Shown here: piece after piece, positions 33,505 through 42,710 of the stretch
Numbering within the stretch: position 1 is the first letter of the stretch
Layout of the letters: the number at the start of each line of letters is the position of its first letter
Source of the DNA: Chryseobacterium cupriresistens
GTDB taxonomy: Bacteria > Bacteroidota > Bacteroidia > Flavobacteriales > Weeksellaceae
DNA length: 64,000 nucleotides
Direction of reading: 5' to 3'
Assembly: GCF_046614675.1 (NCBI RefSeq)
Contig: NZ_JBKKJT010000003.1
Span: 702,217 to 766,216 of the forward strand
The notes under the pieces: generated by a model
What the model saw: the letters and a program-made list of their open reading frames with translations, nothing else
Databases searched by the model: none
Told to the model about the DNA's origin: nothing
Made by a program: the position numbers and the translations under genes

Positions 33505-33618
33505 GATTTTTTTGCAATTACAATGCAATGGTTTTACAGAAAATTTGTCTTGTAAATTTCCTGATTATTTTCCGAACTTAAAAATTATTATCTCAATGAT
33601 GTGGATTGGTGATACAAA

Positions 33619-34575
33619 TCAATGAAGCTGAAGGCTGCTGATATACTCGGAAGGGGTAATATTTTCCATCTGCTTGAAAACCCTGTTGAAGGTAGACTGG
33701 TTAGAGAATCCGGCCTCAGTATAGATATACATGAGGGTTACCTTTTCAAGGTCATTTTCATTAAGCAGTTTTTTTACACATTCAATCCTGTGCATATTCA
33801 GGTAATTATTGAAGTTGGGATATCCTTTTGCACGAATTGATTTTGAGATATAACTACTGTTGATTTCCATTTCTGTGGAAAGCTTTGAAATATTGAAATT
33901 AACATCTTTATACAGCTGTTTTTCTCTCATCACAGATTCAATTTTGTCAAACAGTTCATCCGCAAAAGGAGCTTTGTCTGCTGTAGGAACCGGCTGTATT
34001 GCTGTACTCTGGGCTTTCTCCTCAATTTCGTGGTAAATTTCAACCCGTTTTATTTTATCCTTAAAATAGAGCAGGAGTGCAATGACTGCTACATTGGAAA
34101 TCATAAGGATGGTATCGGTAATTCTCACATCTTCTGGTTGGTGTATCGGGAATTTAAAGCTGAAAGATTTAGAAATAAGGTATCCCGCTATAATATTCAG
34201 CAAAACATATATGCTGTAAATAAAAACATATTTTCTTTGAAAGAAAACATAGGCTGCCAGCGGAATCGGAATAAGCCAGACAAAACTCGCTATAGAATTG
34301 TTCCAGAAAGCCAGCATAATGTAAAAATTATAAAGCGTCGCAATAATGATGTAGGAATGTACCATGACATTCACCGAGTAGGTTTTGCGTACAATCAGAT
34401 ACGTATAGACCATTAAAAAAAGTCCTCCGAAAAGATACCAGGCCATTATTTTATCGGGAATAATAAAAGTAAATATTAAACCAAATAGGGCAAGAATAAC
34501 AGACATCAGAATATTATAATAATACACCAGTTGTCTTTTGTACTGTTCAATTTTTATGTCTTTTTCGGTGGTCAT
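33619..34575 (-). CDS. AraC-family regulator with membrane-embedded N-terminal domain
   Basis: Residues 15-170 contain about six hydrophobic segments (YYNILMSVILALFGLIFTFI, MAWYLFGGLFLMVYTYLIV and others), and residues 215-318 an AraC helix-turn-helix pair (LSTEMEINSSYISKSIRAKGYPNFNNYLNMHRI, TEAGFSNQSTFNRVFKQMENITPSEY). Membrane-bound AraC proteins are frequent in Flavobacteriia. It sits upstream of the MFS gene and could sense its substrate at the membrane. Confidence 0.9.
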   Translation of the reverse strand: MTTEKDIKIEQYKRQLVYYYNILMSVILALFGLIFTFIIPDKIMAWYLFGGLFLMVYTYLIVRKTYSVNVMVHSYIIIATLYNFYIMLAFWNNSIASFVWLIPIPLAAYVFFQRKYVFIYSIYVLLNIIAGYLISKSFSFKFPIHQPEDVRITDTILMISNVAVIALLLYFKDKIKRVEIYHEIEEKAQSTAIQPVPTADKAPFADELFDKIESVMREKQLYKDVNFNISKLSTEMEINSSYISKSIRAKGYPNFNNYLNMHRIECVKKLLNENDLEKVTLMYIYTEAGFSNQSTFNRVFKQMENITPSEYISSLQLH

Positions 34576-34734
34576 TTGTGGCAGAAGGTAATTTTAAATC
34601 ATTCCAATATTTTCTCTTAACAGTCAGATTTCAGAAAATGACTGGTTTAACTTTCTGGTTATTAGTGATTTGTGTTTTGTGAGCTGTTTCCTGTTTTTCA
34701 TTGATTATTGATGGATTTGATTTATCAGCGCGGA

Positions 34735-34742
34735 TAACTTTG
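34735..34742 (+). promoter_or_regulatory. Putative -7 box for the secreted protein
   Basis: TAACTTTG, a full TAnnTTTG match; TTG triplets lie 15 and 24 bp upstream. It predicts a leader of about 100 nt before the start codon at 34847. Confidence 0.45.
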
Positions 34743-34846
34743 CATCAGCTAGCTCAACAAAGGCTGATTGATGATCTATCAATTAACCCTAAACGATTTA
34801 TTCAATTTTTAAATAAATCAAATAATTTTTAAACAAATATACTAAA

Positions 34847-35692
34847 ATGAAAAAAATAAAATTACCTCTTGCCAGCATTATGATGTGTTTTTCAATAGCG
34901 GCATTTTCCCAGGTTGGGATCAATACAGATTCTCCTAAAGTAACATTACATGTAGAAGGAAAACCGGACGTGGCTACTGCTGCTGATGGAGTGATGGCTC
35001 CCCGAATGACAGGAGACCAGTTAAGAGCTAAAGATAATGTTTATCTGGCAGCTCAGACCGGAGCTTTGGTCTATGTAACCCAGGCGGTAACTATTCCTTC
35101 TGTAAAAACTGCAAAAGTAGATAAAGCCGGCTATTATATGTTCAACGGAACTACTTGGAAATTTGCTTTTGGAGGACAGGATAATGATATTCCCATTGGA
35201 GATTTAATCTATTATCACGGGAGCATTCCTGCAGGTACTTCAGGAGCCAGTACATTGGCCAGTACTTATCTTACCGATCTTCCGGTTTTGGGAGGTTTCC
35301 TGAGACTTGATGCCCAGTTTAACAGCAGTTCAGCAGGTACGGGAGCGGCTACCACTTTTAATCCGAGACTTTACAATGTAGGAACTTCAGATGTGAAAAT
35401 CTGGGTTTCGGAAATGTCTACCCATACCGGTGATTCTGATAATGGAAATATTAAATTATCACCGGGAGCTTACAGACAATTTGATGATGGTGTTTATCTT
35501 ACCCAGACCCATAATGAGACGGTAACATTTGATATTACCGTACAGGAACCGGAGCCAAGATGGTACAGAGTGTATTATGCATTCCGTGTAGATAATAAAT
35601 CTACAACAGGAAGCAGCGATGCTACAACCACAGATTCCAATACTTCTGATAATACAAGGGAGTTATTTCTCTCGGTACAGAGACTGTACTAA
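34847..35692 (+). CDS. Secreted protein with GIN-type N-terminal repeat motif
   Basis: A signal peptide (MKKIKLPLASIMMCFSIAAFSQ) precedes VGINTDSPKVTLHVEGKP, a motif found at the mature N-terminus of many Bacteroidota surface proteins, then a mostly beta-rich region of 240 residues with many Thr, Ser and Gly. There is no type IX secretion tail. It is a single gene bounded by a strong terminator. Role unknown; an extracellular structural or adhesive protein is likely. Confidence 0.75.
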   Translation: MKKIKLPLASIMMCFSIAAFSQVGINTDSPKVTLHVEGKPDVATAADGVMAPRMTGDQLRAKDNVYLAAQTGALVYVTQAVTIPSVKTAKVDKAGYYMFNGTTWKFAFGGQDNDIPIGDLIYYHGSIPAGTSGASTLASTYLTDLPVLGGFLRLDAQFNSSSAGTGAATTFNPRLYNVGTSDVKIWVSEMSTHTGDSDNGNIKLSPGAYRQFDDGVYLTQTHNETVTFDITVQEPEPRWYRVYYAFRVDNKSTTGSSDATTTDSNTSDNTRELFLSVQRLY

Positions 35693-35763
35693 TACACCGA
35701 CAGATGATTCTAAAAATACAATGATAAAAAATAACGCATAAAATATCAATGGGTTAGCTATTA

Positions 35764-35825
35764 AAATCTCATGAGATTTGTGTTTTTTTCGGGGCAGGAA
35801 TACTTTAAATTCCGGCCCCGTTTTC
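35764..35825. terminator. Two consecutive terminator hairpins between convergent genes
   Basis: AAATCTCATGAGATTT (764-779) is a perfect palindrome followed by GTGTTTTTTT. Next, CGGGGC...GGAAT pairs with ATTCC..GCCCCG (790-820) and runs into TTTTC. Together they end the secreted-protein transcript and, from the other side, the response-regulator transcript. Confidence 0.85.
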
Positions 35826-36437
35826 TTAATGCATCATTTCATAGACTTTAATCAGCTCTGCAATATTTCCGACATTAAGCTTTTGAAAGATTCTTTTTTT
35901 ATACGTACTTACTGTAGACATCTGAATATTGAGCCTGTTGGCAATTTCCAGATTACCGTTGCCGTCCGCCAGAAGTTTAAAAATTTCGTATTCCCTTGAT
36001 GATAACTTTTCGACAGGATTATTCCTTTTGTTTTGAATAATCAGGCCAATCAGCTCCGCAGGGTAGAAATAACCCTTTTCAATGACCGTTTTTACGGCAT
36101 TCTTAATTTCCTCTTCACTGCTTTGTTTATTCAGATAGCCTTCAGCTCCTTCTCTGATATACTGGATCGCAACATCCTTGTCATATCCTGAGAAAATGAG
36201 AATCTTAAGGTCATTCTGAATATCTTTTAGCTCCGGAATCATTTTTTTATACTGGGTTCCCGGCATATCAATATCTAAAATAAGAAGATCATACCGTTGA
36301 TCTCTCAGCTTTTCTTTCACCTGGTCATAATTTTCAGCAAAATCTATATTCAGACCCGGATAAGCAGTTTCAAGAACCAAACAGGTTCCTGCCCTTACTA
36401 CATAATGATCATCAGCAATTAAAATTTTTTCATTCAT
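35826..36437 (-). CDS. NarL/FixJ-family response regulator
   Basis: Receiver (1-120, phospho-acceptor D55 in LLILDIDMPG, KQS near 105) and a LuxR-type helix-turn-helix (LSSREYEIFKLLADGNGNLEIANRLNIQMSTVSTYKKRIFQKL). The length of 203 aa is standard. It starts 5 bp after the stop of the large sensor kinase and is its partner by position. Confidence 0.93.
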   Translation of the reverse strand: MNEKILIADDHYVVRAGTCLVLETAYPGLNIDFAENYDQVKEKLRDQRYDLLILDIDMPGTQYKKMIPELKDIQNDLKILIFSGYDKDVAIQYIREGAEGYLNKQSSEEEIKNAVKTVIEKGYFYPAELIGLIIQNKRNNPVEKLSSREYEIFKLLADGNGNLEIANRLNIQMSTVSTYKKRIFQKLNVGNIAELIKVYEMMH

Positions 36438-36442
36438 AAAGA

Positions 36443-39433
36443 TTAGTTTTTTTTGAGCGTTACTTCCACAACAGTTCCCTTAGGATGGTTTTGCCTGAAA
36501 TTCATTTCAGCATTGATCTTTTTTACCAGATGGATAACCATATGCAGACCCAATCCTTTTCCTTTAAAACTGGGGGTTTCCAGTTTTGGATTTCTGAACA
36601 GATTCATATAGATAGCAATCTGTTCCTCAGACATTCCTGTTCCTGTGTCACTAATTATTATTGTGGATTTTTGTAGATTTTCGGTAATCCTAAGGGTAAT
36701 GTTTCCCTGAGAGGTATTCTTCACAGCATTATCAAGGAGGTTATGAATAATGGCTGTTAAAATACTTTCATTTACCCTGGAATAGATGACACCCTCAGTA
36801 AGATTGGTAATCGTAGTTCCTTTTTCTTTAGCAATTTCACAGAACAGCTTGTTCTTGGTCTCCAGGATTCTGTTGATGGGATATTCCTTTTCTTCGAAAA
36901 TATTTTCTGCCTTATAAAGTTCAGTATACTCTTTCAAATTCAGCGTAAACTGATAAAGCTGCTCTGATGATTTATAGATACTGTCAAAATACTTTTTTTG
37001 AAGTTCCACATCATCAGACTCATGAAGTTTCTGGGAAAGCATAGCTATAAATCTGATCGGAGTGGTAATGTCGTGGCTGATGGTTTCCACCAGTTTTTTC
37101 TGGTATTCCGTTTCTTTCTGAAGGTTATTTTTTACGACCTCCAGGTGAAGAGAGGTTTCCTTCAGTTCAGAGTTTTTATTATGGACAATCTGTTTTAAAG
37201 CTTTATTTTTTATCCTTAGAAAATTTGTGGTTAACTGAACGATAACGATGATGATAATAAGGATAATGATGGAGGCAGACACTCTGAACAGCAATGTCTG
37301 ATAAAAAAGAGGCTGAATTTTGAAACGTACTGTTTTTTCTTCATATTTCCCGTCAGCAGATATCAATACCCTTACCCTCAAGGTGTAATCCCCTGGAGAA
37401 AGATTGCTGATGGTGTATTTTAATTCTTTCCCTGTTGCGATCTTTTCCCATCCGGTATTTTCTTTTCCGGATATTTTAGCTTCAATATAAAGATTTTCCG
37501 GATTGGAAAAATAAGGAATATCAATAAAGATATCCGCTGTTTTGTAATCATTTTTCAAATCAAGGATCTGATGGAAATACTGAGGCTCAGAATTACCGAT
37601 TTTTACCCTTTCTATATAAATGTTATTTCTTCCCGGATAATACGTCTGAATATTTTCCGGATTGAAAAACACAAAACCATCCATTGAAGGGAATACAAAA
37701 TCCCCATTCTCAAGAGCATAGGCGTTAGGTTCTGAACTTCCATTAAATTCATTGGTCAGAAAACCATCCTTTTTAGTGAAACGATAATAGAAAACCGGAG
37801 TGTTTTTATGGTCTGCATAGCGCAGCAATTGCTTTTTGGAAACTTTAAACATCCCATTGTTTGAAGAAATCCAGTAATATCCCTTTTTGTCTTCAAGAAT
37901 ATAATGAGCTGACTGAAGATAATCGTTGATGTCGTTTGGCATCTTGACAAGCTTATGATTTCTAAAAAGATAAAAGCCGCTTTTCTCCGTTGTAATCCAT
38001 ATCAGATTATCTTTTGTCCTGATAATGCTTTTGACATGGATATTTTTGATCAAAGGAGTTATGGTATTGCTTCGCAGTGCTATGGAATAAAGGCCGTCGC
38101 TGTTTCCGGTCAGAATTTCATTCTCATTATATTGATGAAAAATATTGACAAAACTTTTAAAAGTATAGGTGTAATCCGGCTGGCTGAATATATCCTTTTT
38201 GTATAAATGAAGCTGAGTGCCTGAAAGATCTGTGAAGGTAGTGCCGTAAAGAGTTCCGCTTTTCATAAATGTTTCAAGCCCCTTTTTAACAAAAGTGGAA
38301 TCCTTCTTTTTATAGCTCGAATTTTTATAAAACCTGACAATATGGTTTCTCTTTTTGATCAGAATATTTCCGGAATTGTCATACATCATGAGATAATTGT
38401 CATTGTTTCCGAAAAGGTGGCTGTTTACAATTCCGTTTCTTCCGAATTCTGTTCCGTCCTCAGCAATGATTGTGCTTTGGCTGAAAGGAAGAGATGCGAA
38501 ATATACATTGCTGGAAAAATCAGCTTTTTTTCTTGATACATAGAAATTGGAAAGCTGAAGAACATTCAGACCGTTATTAAGCGTTCCCAGGTACAATTTG
38601 TTGAACGCTTTATCATAGAACATCGAACAGTAGGAATGATTTCCGATTTCTTCAAAATTGACAAGAAATTTTAAACGGAGATCCTTTTCGTTGCCTTCTA
38701 AAAGGTAAATATTGTCGTGGTTAATAATAAAAGTCTGATTGGTAATCTGCTGCCAGTATATTTTCGTATCAGGATGGTTAAAAAGTGTTGGTTGATCAGA
38801 AACAGAAAGATTTCCCTTGTAGATAGAGTAGGTTTTTCTTTTTTTCAGATCATTGATGAAAAGGTGGTTATTCAGTACAAAAATGTAATTCAGGTCTTTA
38901 TTGGTAAAAGGCAGTGTAATCTTTATTTCCTTGTTCCCTTCCTTATAAATGATGGCATTTTTTTCGGTAAAATGATAAACAGAATTCTTAAGCTGAATAA
39001 AATACTGGACGTCATTATAGAAATCCGATGTAATGATATTATTGGCAATACGGTGCAGGATATCGGTACCATTGCAATAGGTCATTTTATCATGGGCAGT
39101 GAGCCTTGCGATTTTGGGAAACCTGTTTTTAATAATGATTTTACTTTCCTGAAAATTATTAAGAACCGTTATACTATCAAGACAGGGATCTCCTATAAAT
39201 TCACCAAAATGCAGATTATTTACCCTGAAATTACTGAAGGTAATAAAAGAACTGCCGTCATACCTCACCAGCCCGTTTTCGGTAGAAATCCAGATAAAGC
39301 CATATTTGTCTTTGACAATGGCCTTTGCACTGCTTTGTGGAAGCCCATTGTCTATGTTGTACCACATAGAGGTATAGTGCTGTCCGGAAATGTTTAGATA
39401 GATGCAAGCAAAAATAAATGCCCAAACTCTCAT
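36443..39433 (-). CDS. Two-component sensor kinase with periplasmic beta-propeller
   Basis: A 996-aa sensor. Signal/anchor at 1-17, then repeated propeller blades (DKYGFIWISTENGLVRYDG, DNLIWITTEKSGFYLF, DKKGYYWISSNNGMFKV) and a Y_Y_Y-like beta-sandwich (about 605-705), a transmembrane helix at 711-738, a coiled coil, HisKA with H787 (ETISHDITTPIRF) and HATPase (HNLLDNAVKN, GKGLGLHM). It resembles the hybrid two-component sensors of Bacteroidota that read polysaccharide fragments, but has no receiver or AraC part; the separate NarL-type gene supplies the output. The ligand is unknown. Confidence 0.92.
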   Translation of the reverse strand: MRVWAFIFACIYLNISGQHYTSMWYNIDNGLPQSSAKAIVKDKYGFIWISTENGLVRYDGSSFITFSNFRVNNLHFGEFIGDPCLDSITVLNNFQESKIIIKNRFPKIARLTAHDKMTYCNGTDILHRIANNIITSDFYNDVQYFIQLKNSVYHFTEKNAIIYKEGNKEIKITLPFTNKDLNYIFVLNNHLFINDLKKRKTYSIYKGNLSVSDQPTLFNHPDTKIYWQQITNQTFIINHDNIYLLEGNEKDLRLKFLVNFEEIGNHSYCSMFYDKAFNKLYLGTLNNGLNVLQLSNFYVSRKKADFSSNVYFASLPFSQSTIIAEDGTEFGRNGIVNSHLFGNNDNYLMMYDNSGNILIKKRNHIVRFYKNSSYKKKDSTFVKKGLETFMKSGTLYGTTFTDLSGTQLHLYKKDIFSQPDYTYTFKSFVNIFHQYNENEILTGNSDGLYSIALRSNTITPLIKNIHVKSIIRTKDNLIWITTEKSGFYLFRNHKLVKMPNDINDYLQSAHYILEDKKGYYWISSNNGMFKVSKKQLLRYADHKNTPVFYYRFTKKDGFLTNEFNGSSEPNAYALENGDFVFPSMDGFVFFNPENIQTYYPGRNNIYIERVKIGNSEPQYFHQILDLKNDYKTADIFIDIPYFSNPENLYIEAKISGKENTGWEKIATGKELKYTISNLSPGDYTLRVRVLISADGKYEEKTVRFKIQPLFYQTLLFRVSASIIILIIIIVIVQLTTNFLRIKNKALKQIVHNKNSELKETSLHLEVVKNNLQKETEYQKKLVETISHDITTPIRFIAMLSQKLHESDDVELQKKYFDSIYKSSEQLYQFTLNLKEYTELYKAENIFEEKEYPINRILETKNKLFCEIAKEKGTTITNLTEGVIYSRVNESILTAIIHNLLDNAVKNTSQGNITLRITENLQKSTIIISDTGTGMSEEQIAIYMNLFRNPKLETPSFKGKGLGLHMVIHLVKKINAEMNFRQNHPKGTVVEVTLKKN

Positions 39434-39926
39434 ATATGTGCAAAACTTATCTATATCTGCTGCTAATGCAATAGACGGTTAATAATGGTATTTGTACAAG
39501 TCAAAGTTTTTTTAAAAGGCAGGAACGATTGAGAATAAATTTTTATCATTGAAGTTTTCTGGTCTTTTGTGTTTTATATTTTTTGATCGTGTAAAAATAG
39601 TGAAATTATGGCGATAAATTAGTATTGCATATTTTGTTTTCTCTAAGTTTTATCATGTTTTGCAGACAATACATCATTCCGGGTTTTTACAAATATTATC
39701 GTATTTCAATAATAAGTGATAAATTAATGTAAGATTTATTTTAAATTCTCGCCTATAGATCTCAGTATTATGCTGGATTTGTGATTATTTTTAGAATTTT
39801 ATAAATGGTAAATAATGTTGTGTTTGGAAATTTTTAATATTTTTTTAATTAATGGCTGAATATTTTGTTATGTGTTTTTTGTAGTAATAGTTTGACAAAA
39901 AATACAGGTTTATTCTACATGATAAC

Positions 39927-39958
39927 TTTGCCGTTGCCTATGGATATTCATATTTTTG
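39927..39958 (+). promoter_or_regulatory. Promoter-like pair without a downstream gene
   Basis: TTTG at 927-930, 20-bp spacer, TATTTTTG at 951-958, a full TAnnTTTG box. Transcription would begin near 39963. Confidence 0.45.
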
Positions 39959-39962
39959 CAAA

Positions 39963-40078
39963 ATATTCTCATAACTATTAAAGAAGATTTATTACCCAAA
40001 TAATGATTCTAAGAACACAAACGGTTTTTATCTCAAGAAAACAAAAGAGGCTGTACTTAAAGTAAACAGTCTCTTTTT
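39963..40078 (+). ncRNA. Candidate small RNA (about 115 nt)
   Basis: The interval runs from the predicted start of the promoter at 39927-39958 to the terminator at 40043-40078, on a strand with no other gene within 1 kb. It contains an ORF of 20 codons (from 40003) that runs into the terminator, so a tiny peptide cannot be excluded. Existence and exact ends are inferred only from promoter and terminator. Confidence 0.35.
40043..40078 (+). terminator. Orphan intrinsic terminator
   Basis: AGAGGCTGT (046-054) pairs with ACAGTCTCT (066-074) with one wobble, extended by A/T pairs, then TTTTTAT. No annotated plus-strand gene ends here. Confidence 0.85.
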
Positions 40079-40132
40079 ATTACCAGCATTCAGAATATAT
40101 AGAGTTGAATAAATGATAGATGTAGTCTTCTG

Positions 40133-40202
40133 TTATTTAAGTTTCGGCTGAAGCCAGATGAAAACGTCTTATTTTAGACCGGGCTAAAGCCCGGCCCTAT
40201 TG
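40133..40202 (+). repeat. REP-like double-palindrome repeat, copy 1
   Basis: TTTCGGCTGAAGCC (a small hairpin) and CCGGGCTAAAGCCCGG (a strong hairpin) are separated by 24 bp and end in CCCTATTG. A second copy in opposite orientation lies at 63494-63565 and a fragment at 63712-63726. Length, paired palindromes and the GGCTnAAGCC theme fit a dispersed extragenic repeat. Confidence 0.65.
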
Positions 40203-40288
40203 AATTTCCAATATTGAAGATAAAACATAGAAAGTATAGGCTTTCATGGTAATTATTTTGTTTTTTGTCGAAGATAATCTTTTCTAAA

Positions 40289-40317
40289 CAAAAAACCTCC
40301 CGGAAATGATGGGAGGT
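40289..40317 (-). terminator. Terminator of the DUF1349 gene
   Basis: ACCTCCC (295-301) pairs with GGGAGGT (311-317). On the minus strand a TTTTTT run follows the stem. Confidence 0.9.
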
Positions 40318-40355
40318 GAATAAAATTGACTGTATATTGAAGTGTAATTCAATCG

Positions 40356-41003
40356 TTATTGGTGAGTTTCAAGCCACTTCAGTCTGCGCTGGTCAGGCAG
40401 ATGTTTTACTTTAAAGTTTTCGAAAACAGCATTGAATCCTTCTCCGTCAGGACAGGCTGCCATTAAGCCAACCATTACAGGAGTGTTATCCTGAAGAGGA
40501 GCATTCCGCATCATGATATAATTTTTATCATCAAAAGAATAAAATATTTCCACAGCATCCAGCCTTCTCACTGCCTTTATCCATAGGGCAGGAGGTGTTT
40601 TTTCCAATGTAATGACACTCCAGTCACTTTTGTTGTGGGTTACTACAGTGCTGAGATTGTATTTGCCATCTACAAATTCTACTCCGGCTTTGATATAATG
40701 TTCCTGATCTGTTCTCAGCATAAGGCCCATCTGGTCAAATCTTGCTTTATAATTGCCTGTTATTTTTACTTTTGCTTCAAATTCACCACCATAGGTAGCA
40801 TAATAGAAAGGAGCGTCATCTACCGTAAATCCATAATGTGAAACCCTCCAGTAATCACTTTGTGGGGTTACGAACATGGAAAGACTGTTGTTTTTGATTT
40901 CCCATTTTTCAGGTTCATTAAACCAGGTCATTTTTTCCAGGCTCTGGGCGGAAAACTTTTGAATCAGGAATAAGGCGCAAAAGCCGAAAATCATTTTCTT
41001 CAT
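40356..41003 (-). CDS. Exported DUF1349 (concanavalin-like) protein
   Basis: A signal peptide (MKKMIFGFCALFLIQKFSAQ) and a 190-residue beta-sandwich: TWFNEPEKWEIKNNSLSMFVTPQSDYWR, GEFEAKVKITGNYKARFDQMGLMLR, EHYIKAGVEFVDGKY, and VMVGLMAACPDGEGFNAVFENFKV are DUF1349 hallmarks. The fold is that of laminarin/lectin domains and a sugar ligand is likely. A basic tail (DQRRLKWLETHQ) is unusual. Confidence 0.87.
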   Translation of the reverse strand: MKKMIFGFCALFLIQKFSAQSLEKMTWFNEPEKWEIKNNSLSMFVTPQSDYWRVSHYGFTVDDAPFYYATYGGEFEAKVKITGNYKARFDQMGLMLRTDQEHYIKAGVEFVDGKYNLSTVVTHNKSDWSVITLEKTPPALWIKAVRRLDAVEIFYSFDDKNYIMMRNAPLQDNTPVMVGLMAACPDGEGFNAVFENFKVKHLPDQRRLKWLETHQ

Positions 41004-41092
41004 TCTCTTTGGGATAAGTTCTAAGCGTAAATTATTATTTTAGCAAAAGTATTATTAAACCTTATTTGCGTCAATACTGATAAATAACCATT

Positions 41093-41830
41093 ATGGAAAT
41101 CCGTAAACAGCTTAGTGATCAATTACTGGACAACACCCCGAAAAAATGCAGGCTTGACATCGGGGTCTATAAACAGCAGGCGTTGGCATATTCTCAGATG
41201 GAAGGTGCAATATGTGTGCTGAGTGATATGCAGGAGAATAAAAGCTTTATTTATAAATCTGCAGCCGCATATGAACTTGGACTTAAGATGGAGGAAAATC
41301 CTGCAGAAATAAACTCCATCTGGGAAGAAGAGATGCTGAAAAGAATACATCCCGATGACCGTCTGAAAAAGTACATCCATGAACTCCGTTTCTTTAAATT
41401 ACTGGATGCTATGGAGATGGAGCAGCGCGCGGCATACAGTGTTGTATCAAAAATAAGAATGAAGGATAAAAATGAGAACTACAGATGGGTAAAACACCGC
41501 ATGTTTTATGTTTATTCTCCTGATAACGGACGGTTGAGGCTGGCTCTTTGCCTTTATAATATGGCTCTGACTCCCTCTAATGCTTCCGGTTTTATGATTG
41601 TGAATACCGAAAAAGGAGAGGTGGTTGTAAAAGATAAGCTTGATTATAGAAATATTTTAAGCCCAAGGGAACTGGAAGTTTTAAAATTTATAGGGGAAGG
41701 GTATGCAAGCAAAGAAATTGCAGATCTTCTTTCTATAAGCATCAATACCGTAAACAGACACCGTCAGAATATACTGGAAAAGTTAAAAGTAAAAAATTCT
41801 ACACAAGCCTTTAAGGATAGTTTTTATTAA
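41093..41830 (+). CDS. LuxR-family regulator with PAS-like sensor domain
   Basis: Residues about 35-165 look like a PAS fold (ICVLSDMQENKSFIYKSAAAYELGL, IHPDDRLKKYIHE, RMKDKNENYRWVKHRMF), and the C-terminus is a LuxR helix-turn-helix (LSPRELEVLKFIGEGYASKEIADLLSISINTVNRHRQNILEKL). It has no receiver domain and should respond to a ligand or redox signal. Divergent from the DUF1349 gene. Confidence 0.9.
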   Translation: MEIRKQLSDQLLDNTPKKCRLDIGVYKQQALAYSQMEGAICVLSDMQENKSFIYKSAAAYELGLKMEENPAEINSIWEEEMLKRIHPDDRLKKYIHELRFFKLLDAMEMEQRAAYSVVSKIRMKDKNENYRWVKHRMFYVYSPDNGRLRLALCLYNMALTPSNASGFMIVNTEKGEVVVKDKLDYRNILSPRELEVLKFIGEGYASKEIADLLSISINTVNRHRQNILEKLKVKNSTQAFKDSFY

Positions 41831-41921
41831 ACATTCATCCTGGAAGATCCGAAAAGTTCACCATGTTATTTTGTATCTTATGATTAATTTTATAACTTGA
41901 ATACAGATTAGCAAGATCCAT

Positions 41922-42278
41922 ATGATGAAAAGAAGTGAAGAAATTACCCGTCAGTATTTTACCTTTTTAGATCAGCATATCCAGAAGGTGATTTCCGGAA
42001 CTGTACCTGAATTTATGGAACTGAATGAAATTGCCAGAGAACTTGCTGTTTCTCATAAACATCTTACTGATACCATTAAAAAGGAAACCGGACAGCATCC
42101 CTGTTTTTATTATGATGAAAAAATTATTGAACAGGCCAAAAAGATGCTCATTGTTACGGATAAATCTGTAGCAGAAATTGCCCGTATTTTTACTTACGAC
42201 CCTTCCAATTTTTCAAAATTTTTTAAAAAAATGACCGGTTTTACTCCCGGAAAATTCAGAGATTCCCATTCCGTTTAA
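41922..42278 (+). CDS. Short AraC-type helix-turn-helix protein
   Basis: Only 118 aa: a short N-terminal helix and the two HTH units of AraC (LNEIARELAVSHKHLTDTIKKETGQHPCFYYDEK, KSVAEIARIFTYDPSNFSKFFKKMTGFTPGKF). There is no sensor domain, so regulation must come from expression level or a partner. It follows the LuxR gene by 91 bp. Confidence 0.88.
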   Translation: MMKRSEEITRQYFTFLDQHIQKVISGTVPEFMELNEIARELAVSHKHLTDTIKKETGQHPCFYYDEKIIEQAKKMLIVTDKSVAEIARIFTYDPSNFSKFFKKMTGFTPGKFRDSHSV

Positions 42279-42710
42279 AACTGACTTTTTTATTCTTTAA
42301 AATTCCTGTCACAGGAGTTTCGAGGCATTTTTCGTCTCCGGGTAGGGATTTAATCCTACTGAATTCCTGCTGTAAAAGACAATTTAGTGAATTATAATGT
42401 TAAAATTTATAGAAAATAATCTTTTATAAATGAGATGGTTGTAAAAAATAACGGTCATTTTTTATTATTTATCTATTAATATTTCTTTATTGTTTAGTTT
42501 TTTTATTAAATTTAGGTAAGAAAAAACTAATTAATTCAATACACATAAATGTTAAAAAGAAACCGGTATATGGTATTAAGTTTGGTTTCCAGGGGATAAG
42601 AATAAATTATTGTGTCTTTAATAATATTTAATCTTAATATGGGAGCTTAAGCCCTTCAAATAGTTATATATTTGTTTTTTTTAAACCACACACAACAAAC
42701 AAGATTAAGG
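42279..42710 (+). other. Intergenic region before the alpha-oxoamine synthase gene
   Basis: 432 bp, very AT-rich. Apart from a TATATTTG promoter box at 42667-42674 I see no gene, repeat or clear RNA structure. Confidence 0.5.
42667..42674 (+). promoter_or_regulatory. -7 box of the alpha-oxoamine synthase/TetR operon
   Basis: TATATTTG, a full TAnnTTTG match, giving a leader of about 30 nt before the start at 42711. No TTG is found at the usual distance. Confidence 0.5.

Larger units (their letters stand above)
39434..40355. other. Long intergenic region with an orphan transcript unit and a repeat
   Basis: About 920 bp without a convincing protein gene. From left to right it holds very AT-rich sequence (39480-39880), a promoter-like pair (39927-39958), an orphan plus-strand terminator (40043-40078), a REP-like repeat (40133-40202) and the minus-strand terminator of the DUF1349 gene (40289-40317). 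Confidence 0.6.

Noticed and set aside
34847..35692. Type IX secretion C-terminal signal on the secreted protein
   Set aside because: The tail (NTRELFLSVQRLY) lacks the conserved pattern of T9SS sorting domains.
38717..39397. 226-codon plus-strand ORF inside the propeller sensor kinase gene
   Set aside because: It lies antisense to clear propeller blades of a full-length kinase; its composition is that of a shadow frame.
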